A DNA stretch of 64,000 nt from Lepas anatifera (Eukaryota > Arthropoda > Thecostraca > Lepadidae), in contig JAOTON010002130.1 of the NCBI GenBank assembly GCA_034440635.1, positions 1,441,501-1,505,500 on the forward strand, in the 5' to 3' direction. Every line of letters starts with the position of its first letter. Position 1 is the stretch's first letter. This document shows, piece by piece, positions 11,178 through 23,293 of this stretch. The position numbers and the translations under genes are program-made. The notes below the pieces were generated by a model. That model saw only the letters and a program-made list of their open reading frames with translations, searched no databases and was not told where the DNA came from.

Positions 11178-14100
11178 GTAAGCACGGTCGGGGGGGTGAG
11201 ACGACTCACGGAATATGAGCACTTTCAATCAGTCCGATGGCTTACGGATGCCTCTATCATCACCATCATTATTATTATTATAATCTTCATCATCATCATC
11301 ATCATTATCTTTGGGGTTTTTGTGGACGTCGTCGCACGTATGGAAGCCACCTGGGGTACAGCTATGATACAGTGACCCAAAATAGGTTTTGCGCTAGGGT
11401 GTTGAGTGGAAAATTCAGCTCGGAATGTATGGCGAGTGAGTGGAAAATTCCCCTCAAAATGTATGGCGGAGTAAAAATTTTCTAATTTGGTTACTCAGGT
11501 GGTAAACTCTCAAAGCCTTTGTTTGAACTAAGGGATATTTCCTTTAATATTCTCAAAGTAAATATTTTTCAAATCGTCCCCAAGCAGAATTGTTTGACCA
11601 TTACCATGTGAAAAATTTGGGTTAAGCAGGTAAATCTTTACTAACTGAAACCCCCTGATGCAGTCTCCAATTATTTTTTAAGGAATTGGTGAATTGCCAC
11701 AAATAAAAACTTTTTGGGGGCCTCTGAGACCAACCTTTGGGGGACAGAACTCTGGGAGCCACCAAGACTAACATTTGTGGGATGAAGATCAACTCTTGGG
11801 GGCTTCCCTAGACCAACTCTTGTGCCCCTCCTCTCCTTTCCCACACGACCAGCTCTAAAGGGCCCCTGAGATGAAATATCGGGGCCCCCTTAGACCAAAT
11901 CTGCAGAGAGGGCCTCCGAGATCGGCAGGTAATAAACAATGAAAAGGGATTTTTTCATGTAATACCTAGTGCCAAAATTAATTATCTAAGCATACACTGT
12001 ATAGTTTTTCTGTCCGGGACAACGCCCCTCCTATACCTATACCCAAGGCCCCTATACCTATAGTTATCGGAATTTTGGAGGCCACTCCTGACCTCAATCA
12101 CTGCACCTCGCACACACCTATGCTAGGGCCCAGTAGAGCCTTGGTTTACACTTAACTAACCCAGACGAAACTACAAACTTTCTATCATGGCAATAAACTC
12201 TTCCAGACTCTTGCTAAAAGGTTCTTTTCTTTACCTGTCAATTCCCCTGCTCCTCTTCACATATATACTCACCTTCATATAAATGTAGACGGGTCTCCTC
12301 TGGCCCCGTCGGTATGCGCATGTCAAACTGCTTCCGCTTCGGTCGTCAAAGTAGTGATGCCGTTTCTGGTTTTATTTTATAACATTTCGTGACTTCAAAT
12401 CTTCATAATTCTGCCCTGGGAAACATTTCAATATTCAACACTCGTTTGACAAGAACCCAGCAAACCACAGTAATCATAAATCACAAGCCAAAATAAATCA
12501 CATCTAATTTAACACCGTTGAATCAATCGGTTTCGCAAACTGTTTAAATTCCATATCAATACAATAGTCGCAACATTTCGAATACACTTACGTTCACGGA
12601 AGGTGTCCCGCACACACACGTGCGCTCGCTCGATGCTGCGCGGAAATGACCCGGGGTCAACGCTTGACCTGCGCCAGGCGGCTCTGGGCGCCGGAAGGGC
12701 AGTTGTGGGCGTATAAATGTCACGGTGAAATAAGTGCGGCGACTAATTGTTGTATTAACATTTGACAAGAGTTCACCACATAGCCTGAAATCAAATAAAC
12801 CTATCTTCAAAAATCGTTTCCACCGAAGACTTGGCGACATCTGCTGTCGCGGAGGCTCCGATGACGTCCGGATGCGGCACAGGACGTCACCGATAACATA
12901 GTGCTGCGCACTGTCCAGCAAAAGACACGTCTACATAAATATGCTGCTTTCTATCAATCCAATCGAATCGAAGCTTACAGCCTACTTCTTTCTGCTGCTG
13001 TTGTTTCTTCCTTTCGTCTACAATCAGCCAGGCGCGGCGGGTTGCGACAGCGTCAGAGCGACTACTACTTTAAATTTCTGATCGCTTGCCGCTCGCCGGT
13101 CGCATGACCTACATAATTTGCATTTCAAAAATTGCTCTAAATTAATTTTCTAAATCCTTATAGACTAGAAAATTATACAACTAAACGCACACAAAGAGGA
13201 AGACTAGCAATGTTTTGTCAATAACGAATATGAAACCTGCCTTTCAAAAAACCTAAAGATGCCGCTTTTATTTACTAGATGTAAAGACGGCGTTTTGGTA
13301 AGTCCACGCCGTAGACCAGCCATACAAAAAAGTTTCGATGTTTGAAGGATAAATTGATGCATTCTTGTTGCCCAAAAAAATCATTTAATGAAAATGTAGA
13401 GTTTCAATGTATTCAAGTACCGGACACTTTCAGTTCAACTTAAATATCAGCGTATTTATGCCTAGGGTGTCGTAGGGTGTCGTGAGTGGATTTGGGTGTC
13501 ACACGGCGTGGACGAAGCAATGAAGGGCTGATATGGATAAAAATTATTTTCTTCGAAATAAATGGTCAATTTTTTGCAATACAATATCATAAAAAATATG
13601 CTGCTTAGCATACAAATTTCAAGATAAATGCTTTTAACAACAAGATGACCAAAAATGGTTTTTAACTATTCTCGGTACCAGAAATACAAAAACAACTTTT
13701 CAAGGACGTAAGCCTAAATATCATGTGCACAGATAAACTGCTTTCCAAAAATGTATCTTTCAAAGCGGTCAGCTCATTTTTTTGGCAACACAAGGCTAGG
13801 GTGTCTAATTTTCCACTCTCCAATTTTGTGAGTGGTGGAATTTAGTGGCGGTGTTCACCCATTGGAACTTTCTCCGGTGGGGCAGGGGGCACTGAGCGTC
13901 TTGCCCGCGCCAGAATTTCGATTATGTTGTTCCACTGAAATCGGTGGAGATAAGGATGCCAGGTATAATTGGCCAGAAAAATAGAAATCGCCAGATTTTC
14001 TATCAGAAAAGCGAAAGAAGCGCATAAGAGCCGAGTTAATTTGGCGATCTTCTAGTCGATTCTGTTGCTCTTTTTCCAGTGGACGTTGGTAGAGTAGGCA

Positions 14101-14934
14101 ATGGAACTGGCCTTTGTAGAATAAAATTATTTGTTATTGTTAATATATTATTATTGTTGAATAAAACTCAATAGTAGTAAGTATTGTTGGAAGTGAGTGG
14201 AAAATTCAGCAAAAAAAAATAAAAATGAGTGGAAAATTCTGCTTGACTGGGTGTCGTTCTGCACCCAGCACCCCAGGTTTTGGGACACTGCTATGATATG
14301 ATTGTCTTCAACTTCACAGAGGAGAGATGCTAGGCCCTATATATCTCCCTGGATATGGGTACCGCAGGCACACGTTGGTATCGTCCACTTATCCTATGCA
14401 GGGATCATCTCTGTCACTGTATGTGTGTCGCGGCTTTTGGGCGTTCTCAGCGGCTTGGCCATATCCCGCCCTTATCTGCTTATGACTCTTTCTGCCATAT
14501 GTGCCCCATACACAACTGTGCTTCCGAAATGGGTCACTGAGCGTGATGAAAGCTGTGACCAGGAACCTTGTGTTGCAGCCACGGCCCAGGTGATGCCAGG
14601 ACAGACGTTAGGAGGTAGGTGCTGTCAGCGAAGACACTCCATCGACGCTGTTTCTCGTGACGTTTACTGTTTTTCACATCGTTTGCCAATCGAGCATCAG
14701 TTTATGTCTCCAGCACCTGCCTGTCATGGGCATACAAAGGCGAAAAATACATCACTTTCATTAACAACCCAGCTATTGGACCAATCTTACGTCATCGTTT
14801 GCACTCGGTATCGCGCCCATGTAATGAGCCGCGGTGAAGTGAGATGTGTAATGTCAGTCAGCATGCAAACTCAATTGACTGGATAACGCCACATGACCAG
14901 CAGCGACTAACTGGATGACGCCTGCTGCCGGCAG
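11178..14934 (+). other. Intron 8, mostly filled by a hAT-type element
   Basis: The intron holds an ATC/ATT microsatellite (about 11258-11310), a 2.9 kb hAT-type element (11370-14290) and about 640 bp of remaining sequence. A 194-codon open frame at 14302-14886 is free of stops but matches no family and no exon signals, so I did not annotate it as coding. Confidence 0.5.
11370..14290. mobile_element. 2.9 kb non-autonomous hAT-type DNA transposon
   Basis: Perfect 8-bp target duplication CTATGATA at 11362-11369 and 14291-14298. Terminal inverted repeats begin CAGTGACCCAAAATAGGTTT at the left; the right end is the reverse complement of CAGTGTCCCAAAACC. Sub-terminal copies of GAGTGGAAAATTC occur near both ends (11404, 11439, 14193, 14227). 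An 8-bp duplication and CAGTG ends are typical of the hAT superfamily. No frame inside resembles a hAT transposase, so it is non-autonomous or fully decayed. Confidence 0.85.
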
Positions 14935-15092
14935 CGACTGATTTCAAGCCGGGCGCCGGTCTGGAGTTCAGCACGTCCACTCTGTACGCCGGGCTGGTCG
15001 ACCTGACCTTGGCCGCGGCTCTGACCTCCGCCTCGGGCGACACGCCTGTGCTGGGAGGACCTGCCGGACCCATCCCTCTCACGTTTGGAAAG
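14935..15092 (+). CDS. Exon 9 of large secreted-protein gene
   Basis: Acceptor cctgctgccggcag|CG and donor GGAAAG|gtagga; 158 nt, two bases in (Ala codon), phase 0 out. The peptide has PGAGLEFSTSTLYAGLVDL and LGGPAGPIPLTF. Small residues, G and P dominate, as in loops between strands. The donor is a weaker GTAGGA, but the next exon (15612) starts in the required phase 0. Confidence 0.78.
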
Positions 15093-15611
15093 GTAGGACA
15101 CCGGCCCGTCCTATAGCAGACTGCACCCAAGTGGGCTATGAAGGTGCTCCAATGCAGTACGATCTGGACCGCAGGGATGGTGGTTCTCAGGGCTGATGTG
15201 TTGGCAAAGGTTGGATAGAACATGGGGGTGGGGGACAAGGTGTATTTTGAAGTCGTATGTTTCCAGTCAACGTCATTGGGTCAACGGTGCTCAAACATTG
15301 AGGATATGGCTCCCTGCCCCCCCCCGTGTTCACACGTTTATTTGTGTTGTTGGTGGTTGTTGATGTGGAATAATCTCAGAAGTGGGGATAACGCAAACAG
15401 ATCGGCAGATATGGTGATGAACTCTGCGCGGAGATCTCCGCGCAGAGCTCATCGTCCAGGTGAAGCCGTAGGCTTGGAAGCAATGGACTTAAAGAGATTC
15501 CGGGGTCTGGCGCCCTTCATCTCAATATTCCACGAGGCAAAACTCGGACCAAACATACACTTAAGATCCGCACCGCGTCCATGAGCCTCCACCTGTATCT
15601 CCGTTTGACAG

Positions 15612-15897
15612 GTGCACGCAGTCAACATCACCGTGTACATGCCGCCGGGCGCCTCCACTCCTATGCTCACCATCAAGGCGCAGTCAAGCGACCCCACCAA
15701 GGTGCGGGTGGACCGGGTGGTGGTGCAGAAGATTGGAGAGAACCTCGCCTGTCTGAAGGACCGCCTGGTGAACGCTGACCAGCTGGACGACCCCGACTCG
15801 CCGCCCTCCTACCCGGCCTTCATGGTGGAGCCGGCAGCTCCTGACGGTGTCCTCGGCGACTACTGCGAGCTGCGCCTGGGACCAGTCACCAATGTTG
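15612..15897 (+). CDS. Exon 10 of large secreted-protein gene
   Basis: Acceptor tccgtttgacag|GTG and donor AATGTTG|gtgagc; 286 nt, phase 0 to phase 1, one of the two longest exons of the gene. The peptide includes VNITVYMPPGASTPMLTIKA, RVDRVVVQKIGENLAC and GDYCELRLGPVTN. The pattern strand-PPG-strand-(VxVxKIGxN) is the clearest copy of the repeated module. It has an N-I-T glycosylation site and two cysteines. Similar modules occur in large extracellular proteins of several phyla, but I cannot name the family. Confidence 0.85.
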
Positions 15898-16066
15898 GTG
15901 AGCGGTCTTCATGCCAGTGGGCCCTCAACGATGTTGACTGGTGCTTACACTTACCGGTCTTCAGACAATGACGGCGGAACGTCCGAATTTAAGGGGCGGG
16001 CACCATGGACATTTCGACCCATTTCTTTCCAGTCAAGGCCATAGGGTTAGTGTTAAAATTTCATAT

Positions 16067-17561
16067 CTAAAGGGAATGTGGCACCTTCATAACGTGATTT
16101 TAACTGAGATAGCCAAGCTGTAAAGCAAGTCGGAAAACCCGGTACTCAATATATCATTTTTCTTGAAACTCGAGATTTCCGTAGAAAAAAGCTAAAACCT
16201 ACCTGCAATGTACCCCTCCTGTACCCCTAGCAGCAGGCTGTTGGTGTAACGACATATGCCGACGTCACGATGAGCACCAGCCAATCGAAGCCCTTGAAGC
16301 GTTTCAAGTATGGTAGTGGTTGCCAGATCATGACATCATCCACAGGCTGATATTTATTGCTTTTTCTAGAGGAGTATTTTAACCCGCGCCCCACCGGGGG
16401 TCCAGCGCCACCTTCGCCCCACCGTCGGTGCACCGGGGGCCATCGATGGCCCCTCTAACTCCGAAAATATGGGCGTTAGCGCAAATCTGCAAAGTGCAAT
16501 GGAAAGCTCGCGTGAATTCAGTAAGAAATTACTTCGCATGTTTTAGTGCTCAGGTCAATGGTTTGACCTCCAGAGGTCAAATTAGGTCAAGATCGGCTAT
16601 TTTCACTCAAATATGCAATGCTTAAGCAAACTGGGCATAACTTTCATGCCATTAGAGCTATTGAAGTCTGGTAAAGTACATTTAATAGGAAATTGTCAGT
16701 CCTTTTTCCGCTATGTGGAACGTAAAGACCTCCCGCCATTGGTTTGACCTCCAGAGGTCACCTCGTGACCTAAGATGACCTGAGGTCACGAAAGGTCAGA
16801 AAGTGACCTTACCGTATATCAAATGAAAGCCAGTGACAAGACAAACACAATGGTGTTTGTTTCAGCGCTCTAGCTTAATTAGGTCAAAAGTTATTAGGTC
16901 AAAAGTTATTGTCAAAATACTGTGTTTGACCCCTGGTGACCTTGGATGACCTTGGAGAGGTCAAAGGGCAAATATGGCCCCTGGAATCCGTGAAAGGGTG
17001 TCCAAGAACGCTTTTCTGATCAAGCTGAGCATTTTCAATCGCTTTTGTGACTTTTAGATCATAAGAAAGCTTTTCCCCATGCTTTTTCAATGGGAGAGGT
17101 CACCTCGTGACCTGACCTCAGGGCCCGAAATCGAAAAATCCCGGATATACACCTTGTAGACCCTGGAGAGGCCCTAAAGTGTAGGAAGTTTCAAATTGAT
17201 CGAATTCGAAATGTAGCTCTTACAGAGCTCTAAAGTTGAAGTGAGGTGACCTTGGTTGACCTCGTCCGGTGACCTGACCTTGGGTGACCCGGGGTAAAAA
17301 ATTTCAGGGATGGTGGGAAAATGATGCAGTAAGAGGTAGAGCCCTCAACCGCGGTGCTGCGCCTCTTCGTTTTTCTGCTATCCCGAAAAAAACCTTAGGG
17401 GGCCATCGATGGCCCCCCGTGGGGCGAGGGTTAAAAATCAAAATATTGAGCTTATTGTACATTTTTCAGAGATATCATGAGTGATTTCATTATTTTCGGC
17501 TAAAAATACGCCTAATTACACTAAATTCCAGGATTCGACCAAGGTGCCACATTCCCTTTAA
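16067..17561. mobile_element. Kolobok/T2-like TTAA element
   Basis: The left end CTAA|AGGGAATGTGGCACCTT mirrors the right end AAGGTGCCACATTCCCT|TTAA. The same ends occur at 27021 and 28350. TTAA flanks with AGGG-type inverted ends are characteristic of T2/Kolobok MITEs. The internal foldback insertion accounts for most of its length. No transposase frame. Confidence 0.7.
16377..17436. mobile_element. Foldback-like element rich in TGACCT, nested
   Basis: The terminal inverted repeats are TTTTAACCCGCGCCCCAC at the left and the complement of TTTTAACCCTCGCCCCAC at the right. Next to the ends are GGGGCCATCGATGGCCCC palindromes. The interior is full of TGACCT and AGGTCA. It is nested in the Kolobok-like element, so it inserted later. 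Confidence 0.7.
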
Positions 17562-17730
17562 GGAGGGGACACCGTGCCCCGGTGCCCCCACCCCCCCCAG
17601 TTCCACCGCCAGTGTCTTCAGATCAGACCAACACGCACTCGTTAGCAGCGACATATGCTTTAAACTTTCTCTTCAAGCCAATCCACCGATCTCGTGACAA
17701 GTTGGGGTTACGGTTCCTCCTTCTCCGCAG

Positions 17731-17960
17731 GATCTACTTCGGACGCCCCTAGTATGAACACGCAGGAGACGACGCTGAAGTTTGTCGGCCGCGACCACCT
17801 GGTGCTGTCGGTGCTGATACAGGGCCTGGTGGGTGAGGACGGCACTGCCCCCTGGGACAACAGTGACGTCACTCTCGTCGTCACCGGTACAGCTGACGGC
17901 AGTGCAGCCCTGACGGCGCTCTCCCCCATCGCACTGGCCTTCAGCGCTCTGGACACTCGG
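17731..17960 (+). CDS. Exon 11 of large secreted-protein gene
   Basis: Strong acceptor ccttctccgcag|GA and donor ACTCGG|gtgggt. The 230-nt exon starts with two bases (Gly codon) and ends in phase 0. The peptide has TQETTLKFVGRDHLVLSVLI, DNSDVTLVVTGTADG and LSPIALAFSALDTR. The alternating hydrophobic pattern continues the beta-module architecture. Phase agrees on both sides. Confidence 0.8.
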
Positions 17961-18520
17961 GTGGGTGTCGTACAGCATGGTTCGGCTGCCATGGATGGCG
18001 GGTGCTGCGTCCGAGCGCGATGGCAGATGAGCAGGAACCGTGCTGATTCAGGATTTACTCGGAAAAGTAAAAAAGCGTAACAACAGAGAAGTGCAAGGGG
18101 AGAAATTGATGATGACGATGAACTCCTTACGGAGCTGCAATTAATTAATATGCTAAGCCCTTTACATTAACAACTATCACGGGCTCCATTCGAATTCTGC
18201 GCTACATCATGTTAGCAGGCTTGGACACCCCAAAGCCCAAATAACTGACGAATTCTGCTCATAAACGTCCATCCCCACCTCCTAAGCAACAAGATGAACT
18301 ATATTATATCCCTCCTTTTCTAAACTGCAGCAAATAAGGTTAATACTTACCTTTTTATCGCAAACCTGTAGTGAAAGCAGATTATCAAACTCATTTCTCG
18401 TTTAAACGAAACATTCTTCAAATGTTCCGCACCCATCGCACTGAGCCATCGCACCTTTGACGAGACCATGCCGTGCGGATACTTCTGCAGCGATTGTTGA
18501 CAGCGTGGCGTGTTTTGCAG

Positions 18521-18591
18521 TTCTCAGCCGGCGACGGGAGCACTGCACCAACAATGCAGGCCACGGGCCGGACCGACAACACCATTTACAA
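18521..18591 (+). CDS. Exon 12 of large secreted-protein gene
   Basis: A short 71-nt exon: acceptor ggcgtgttttgcag|TTC, donor TTTACAA|gtaggc, phase 0 to phase 2. It encodes FSAGDGSTAPTMQATGRTDN and TIY. Such a small exon rests on phase: it joins exon 11 in frame, and its last two bases form Lys with exon 13. Confidence 0.7.
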
Positions 18592-19500
18592 GTAGGCTGT
18601 TGCTGCTTGGCTTACCTTGGCTCACCAGGGACAAAATCGTTAAACAAGTGTCATGGTCAGGACAGCTACAATCCGTTCCATGTCCAAAGTTTCTCCTAAA
18701 AACCGAAGCGTAACTGTTTGCAAACCGAGGCTATTCATCCGAGTTCAATTCATATCCTCAAAATACGACCTAGTTGACAAAAAGTCAAGCCAAAGTACCT
18801 ACCGTGATCTGAAACTGACATAATTATTTGACTGATCCACTCGAATCCGCCAATGGATTGTATTAGATCAGACGTCCACTCAGATATGCTATTCCTAATC
18901 CATGACATGCACTAACTAAAACTAACAAAAATAAGAGCAGGGGGCACCATTTTCGGCTTGGAACTGCGGTGGCCTTCTGTAAATAAGTCTCTGACAGAGG
19001 TGTTTGGAATGAAGCGGCTCGGAAAACATTGCAGCAGCGTTGCGAAACGTTGCCTCTTTTCTTGTTTTTGCATTGGCAATGCGTGTGATAGAAACTCTCT
19101 CAGTACTGCACCCAGAACTTCCACCCGAGCTTCAATTGAAGCAACAGCTAAAGATAATTCATATTGACAGAGGATGTAGATAAATGCGCAAGAGTGGAGA
19201 GTATAATAATTATTAACGTCTTGAGCTGTTATTGTTTTGTTTCGCAGTGGACCTGGGTGCCACCTAGACTTTGACCCCAGGATCAGTACAAAATATTATC
19301 GATTCTTGAGGAATAATACGTACCTATTACAATTTAGTTGCTATTACCTATTCGAAAACCAGCATCTTCTTTCCCGTACCATTCCTGTCCCTGTCATTGT
19401 GTTTAGGTATATCGTATATGCTCATCTTACAGATTTGCGTTTCATTTCACCACCAAGCGAATTTAGGCATAACCAAGTAACCCGGCGTTGTCATTTCCAG

Positions 19501-19564
19501 GGGAGTTCCGAAAGTCGTTGATGTCAAAGTCGACATACCGGAGAATTTTTACGGCACTTTAAAG
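19501..19564 (+). CDS. Exon 13 of large secreted-protein gene
   Basis: Acceptor gttgtcatttccag|G and donor TTTAAAG|gtacgc; 64 nt, one base in, phase 0 out. It encodes GVPKVVDVKVDIPENFYGTL, a strand followed by an IPENF turn like the hhxPxG turns elsewhere. It is preferred over a weaker candidate at about 19247, which has no matching donor. Confidence 0.7.
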
Positions 19565-19791
19565 GTACGCCAGCAAGCACACTAGCCTTTACAATACCCT
19601 CACTTTACCAACCAAACCTTACACCGACACCCAATAATGCATCTGCAGACTCAATGCAAAAGACAAGTGAAAGAGTTGAGGTTGAGAAAAAAGAGATAAG
19701 AGAGACCTCCGAAAGTCGTATTGTTTGAGCATGTATGTATGGAATGTAGCGAACGGTAATGGGCAGTGCACTTTTTAAGCCCGATTTCGAC

Positions 19792-20126
19792 CAGAGGCGG
19801 ACGCAGACCCGAGTTTTTTTTTTTTTTTTTTGGGGGGGGCAAACCCATGTCTGTCTCTCCTCCTGGGGGGCTGGGTGGGTGGGAGTGAATATTTTTTTGC
19901 TCTACAGACCTACTGTAAACACCTTTTTTCAGTGCTCGACAGACCTAATATAAGCTTCCTCTCCAAGTACATGATCGCTCTCCAGGGGGGTGGGGGGAAG
20001 GGTGGGAGCGAATATTTTTTTGCTCTACAGACCCAGTGTAAACAACTTTTTTCAAAAAAATTATCTGGCATTTGGGGGGCAAAATATAGTTTGGCCCCCA
20101 CCCCCCCCTCCTGCGTCCGACCAATG
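19792..20126. mobile_element. hAT MITE with GGCGGACGCAG ends
   Basis: Flanked by a perfect 8-bp duplication ATTTCGAC (19784-19791 and 20127-20134). Left end CAGAGGCGGACGCAGACC, right end reading inward CATTGGTCGGACGCAGG. An internal duplication (atttttttgctctacagacc occurs twice) is shared with the related copy at 27351-27665 in opposite orientation. No coding capacity. Confidence 0.88.
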
Positions 20127-20446
20127 ATTTCGACGCGTTTAATCTGCACTGGGACATCCATATTTCTAGCTGGCCACGTAGCCAGACTACACACACGTCA
20201 GACCTGGAGGCAGCCAATGGACGATTGGGTCGTAGTACGAAAAGCTGTCACCTTCGTCTGGTCTCAACTCCCTTCTTTTCAGAGCACCAAATCGAGTACC
20301 ATCCTTATATTCCATTGTCTTGTTGCTTGCCGCGCGCTTGACAGTGACGGAGAAGAAGCAAACGCGCGTCCAGCATCACGATGAGTGGGGTTTGATAACA
20401 CTCGATCTGGTGTTCTTAAAAGATGGCAGCTTTTACCAGGTATTGT

Positions 20447-21108
<662 letters not shown>

Positions 21109-21123
21109 GTACCCGCTGCACAG

Positions 21124-21257
21124 GTGGTGTGTGAGGGACCCGGCGCTTCAGACGAGTGGGAAGCGGCCGGCGCCGCCGCTGTCAGACACGGCGAGAATGT
21201 GGCTGGGATCTGGCCCACAGACACCAAACCAGAGGTGGTCAGCGCCGAAGTGGCAGG
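21124..21257 (+). CDS. Exon 14 of large secreted-protein gene
   Basis: Acceptor tacccgctgcacag|GTG, directly after the CT microsatellite; donor GCAGG|gtgagg. Starts in phase 0 as required. It encodes VVCEGPGASDEWEAAGAA and GENVAGIWP. The end is phase 2 by the consensus donor, which does not combine cleanly with exon 15 (see findings). One cysteine and small residues are present, but no named domain. Confidence 0.7.
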
Positions 21258-21417
21258 GTGAGGCAAAGAGCAGAGAGGGCAAACAAACTGTAGAAATGCT
21301 TACCTTTTTATTCCAAGTCTGATAGTCAGTTGTCGTTTTGTTTCAAATCTTGCACAATATATTTGTACCTACAGCCATTGGAAAGAAATTAGTAAGGCTG
21401 TAACATTATCTGAAGTT

Positions 21418-21603
21418 AATAATAATAATTGTTGGGGTTTAACGACGCACCACCTGCGAGGGTCATACAGCGTCGCCAACTCTCACCCTATTGGAAGGGA
21501 TTTTGGGCACCAGAGCACCTTATTCAGAGGATCCGCCGGGACTTGAACCCGGGACCAGTGGCTTAGAAGATTAGGGTGCTATCCACTAAGCTACCTCATC
21601 CCC
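21418..21603 (-). mobile_element. tRNA-derived SINE, minus strand
   Basis: Perfect 12-bp target duplication TTATCTGAAGTT at 21406-21417 and 21604-21615. On the minus strand the head GGGGATGAGGTAGCTTAGTG carries an A box and GGGTTCAAGTCCCGG a B box. The body ends in cgtcgttaaaccccaacaat followed by (ATT)n. Related copies sit at 23562, 53785 and 57121. Confidence 0.9.
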
Positions 21604-21717
21604 TTATCTGAAGTTCAGATGCTATTCATAGATAACCTATAAGTTTCTTCCAAGCTTTCTTTGACAGCTAGCCTGCAGGTAGCCCGTACCCAAACACCGG
21701 GAACTGGGGCTGAGGAG

Positions 21718-22010
21718 AGTTGTGCGCACGTTACACGGGACCGCCCGAGTGAGTGTCCGCTGCTCCGACAGCATGACCCTGGGTCAGTCGGCGACCCTGA
21801 CATTCTGGGACGTGACCTGGGTCGGCACAGTGAAGACCGCGCTCGCCAACTCCACCGAAATGGGCGTGGCCTGCGTGTACAACGTGCCGACGGCGTCGTC
21901 GGTGGGAGACAGCAGCACTCTGTCGACCTCCGTCCGACTGCTGGACGGCGCCGACGCCGAGATCACCTCAAGCTCTGTTAGTCTCACTGTGGCTGCCGAC
22001 TACACTGCTG
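21718..22010 (+). CDS. Exon 15 of large secreted-protein gene (5' boundary unsure)
   Basis: The clear frame contains GTARVSVRCSDSMTLGQSAT, TFWDVTWVGTVKTALANSTE and SSVSLTVAADYTAG, ending at donor ACTGCTG|gtgaga in phase 1. The obvious acceptor (agcctgcag at 21678) has the right phase but is followed at once by TAG in this frame. The start given is the nearest weak AG that keeps phase. A base missing from the G-run at 21706-21709 would explain the problem. Contains an N-S-T site and two cysteines; a beta module. Confidence 0.6.
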
Positions 22011-22439
22011 GTGAGAAGGTGGAACAGCCACAGCAGTGGTGGTCTCTTGACACTACTTTTGCGGAAGGGCTGTGGGGGTGGGGGTGCAAACAGGAAAAAT
22101 GCTAGAATCACTGTGTTTAAGAGGAACGTTTGGGGAAAACCTCACGCTTTGAGCAAGGATTTTGATCATGATGCCTCACCTGCCTTGGAATCACCAGTGC
22201 CGAGCAGGAAAGTTCAAATCCAGTAATCCTTGATGCACCAAAACTTGAAGCTCTTGAATTCCCCTGAAAGCAATACCTAGATGCCTTCAATTATGTTGCG
22301 CTCTAACGCACGCCTAATGAATAGCATATAGTAATTTGCAAGCTAGAAGTAAGGTGGCAGTGCCAAATTATCATTATTTTTACAGAATCGATGCGTAATT
22401 CTGTTCTGTGCAAGTGTTGAGCCATCGCTGTTCTTCTAG

Positions 22440-22585
22440 CCAATCGGTGCGTCCCGACAGATCCGTCTGTAATCGACCTGAACGAGACTGTAGTGCTAAA
22501 CACCACCGTCCCCACCGGAAGCATCGGCGAGTACATCTGGGTTCCGTTCCAGATCGTCATCCCGCCCGGCGCTCACAGGGCAGAG
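22440..22585 (+). CDS. Exon 16 of large secreted-protein gene
   Basis: Acceptor tgttcttctag|CC and donor GCAGAG|gtgagc; 146 nt, two bases in (Ala codon), phase 0 out. The peptide includes PSVIDLNETVVLNTTVPTG and WVPFQIVIPPGAHRAE: two N-glycosylation sites (NET, NTT) and the module-closing IPPG turn. A 31-bp tandem array starts at its donor. Confidence 0.82.
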
Positions 22586-22738
22586 GTGAGCCATGTGGGG
22601 CACTCAGTGCTCAGAGGTCAGCCATGCGCAGCACTCATTGCTCAGAGGTCAGCCATGTGGAGCACTCAGTGCTCAGAGGTCAGCCATGCGCAGCACTCAT
22701 TGCTCAGAGGTCAGCCATGCGCAGCAATCATTGCTCAC
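22583..22738. repeat. 31-bp tandem repeat starting at the exon 16 donor
   Basis: About five units of the type GAGGTCAGCCATGCGCAGCA + ctcattgctca. The first unit begins with the exon end plus donor (GAG|gtgagcc). Later units carry gtcagcc, so they are not donors. Confidence 0.85.
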
Positions 22739-23293
22739 AGCAACCTAGTGGCATTCTGATATTGGCGATCCGGTTGGGAAACACTGGATCGGACACATTA
22801 CATTCAGTGAAGGAAACCTGTAAACGCGTCGAACACAACGCACTTTCGAAGATTAACAAACTCGTTGGCACCATTCATGCAAAAAGTAAGAAATTAGCAC
22901 TGAATCAATGTTGTCCCTTCAAGAATAAGTTAAAAAAAACGCCTCACTTGCGACAAAATGTATTTCCCAACGAAGCAAAGTAAATAATTTTAACAATAAG
23001 ACCTCTTTTTAAAAGTTGTAGTTACCTTTATCAGCTGTTACTCGGCGCATCTGTGCTAGCACTTTCTATGAAACCAAATTTCTCGAATGGCTCTAGCATG
23101 GGGCTCAACGAGCAATGACTGGTACTGACGAGCACGGGTGTGAGCGCCAGCACTGACTCTGGAACTAGCCCAAATGCCGGTACTAGTAGACCAGACTTGG
23201 CACCAGCACGGGTACCAGTATTTGCACCAGCACCAGAAAGCATTCGCAACCCAAGAATTAGCAAAATTAGCACGGACGGCGTCCGCACTGGCT

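Larger units (their letters stand above)
15898..17730 (+). other. Intron 10 with nested transposons
   Basis: Contains a dispersed-repeat fragment (tttctttccagtcaaggcc), also seen at 23350 and near 15266, interrupted by a Kolobok-like element (16067-17561). That element is itself interrupted by a foldback element (16377-17436). Confidence 0.55.

Noticed and set aside
14302..14886. 194-codon open frame
   Set aside because: No recognisable motif, sits just outside a transposon in an intron, and the known exons on each side join in phase.
19247..19290. Possible exon start after tgtttcgcag
   Set aside because: No matching donor, and the exon at 19501 fits the required phase better.
20372..20440. 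Possible extra exon ending TTTTACCAG|gtattg before the CT tract
   Set aside because: The frame is plausible, but the acceptor is poor and exons 13 and 14 already join in phase without it.
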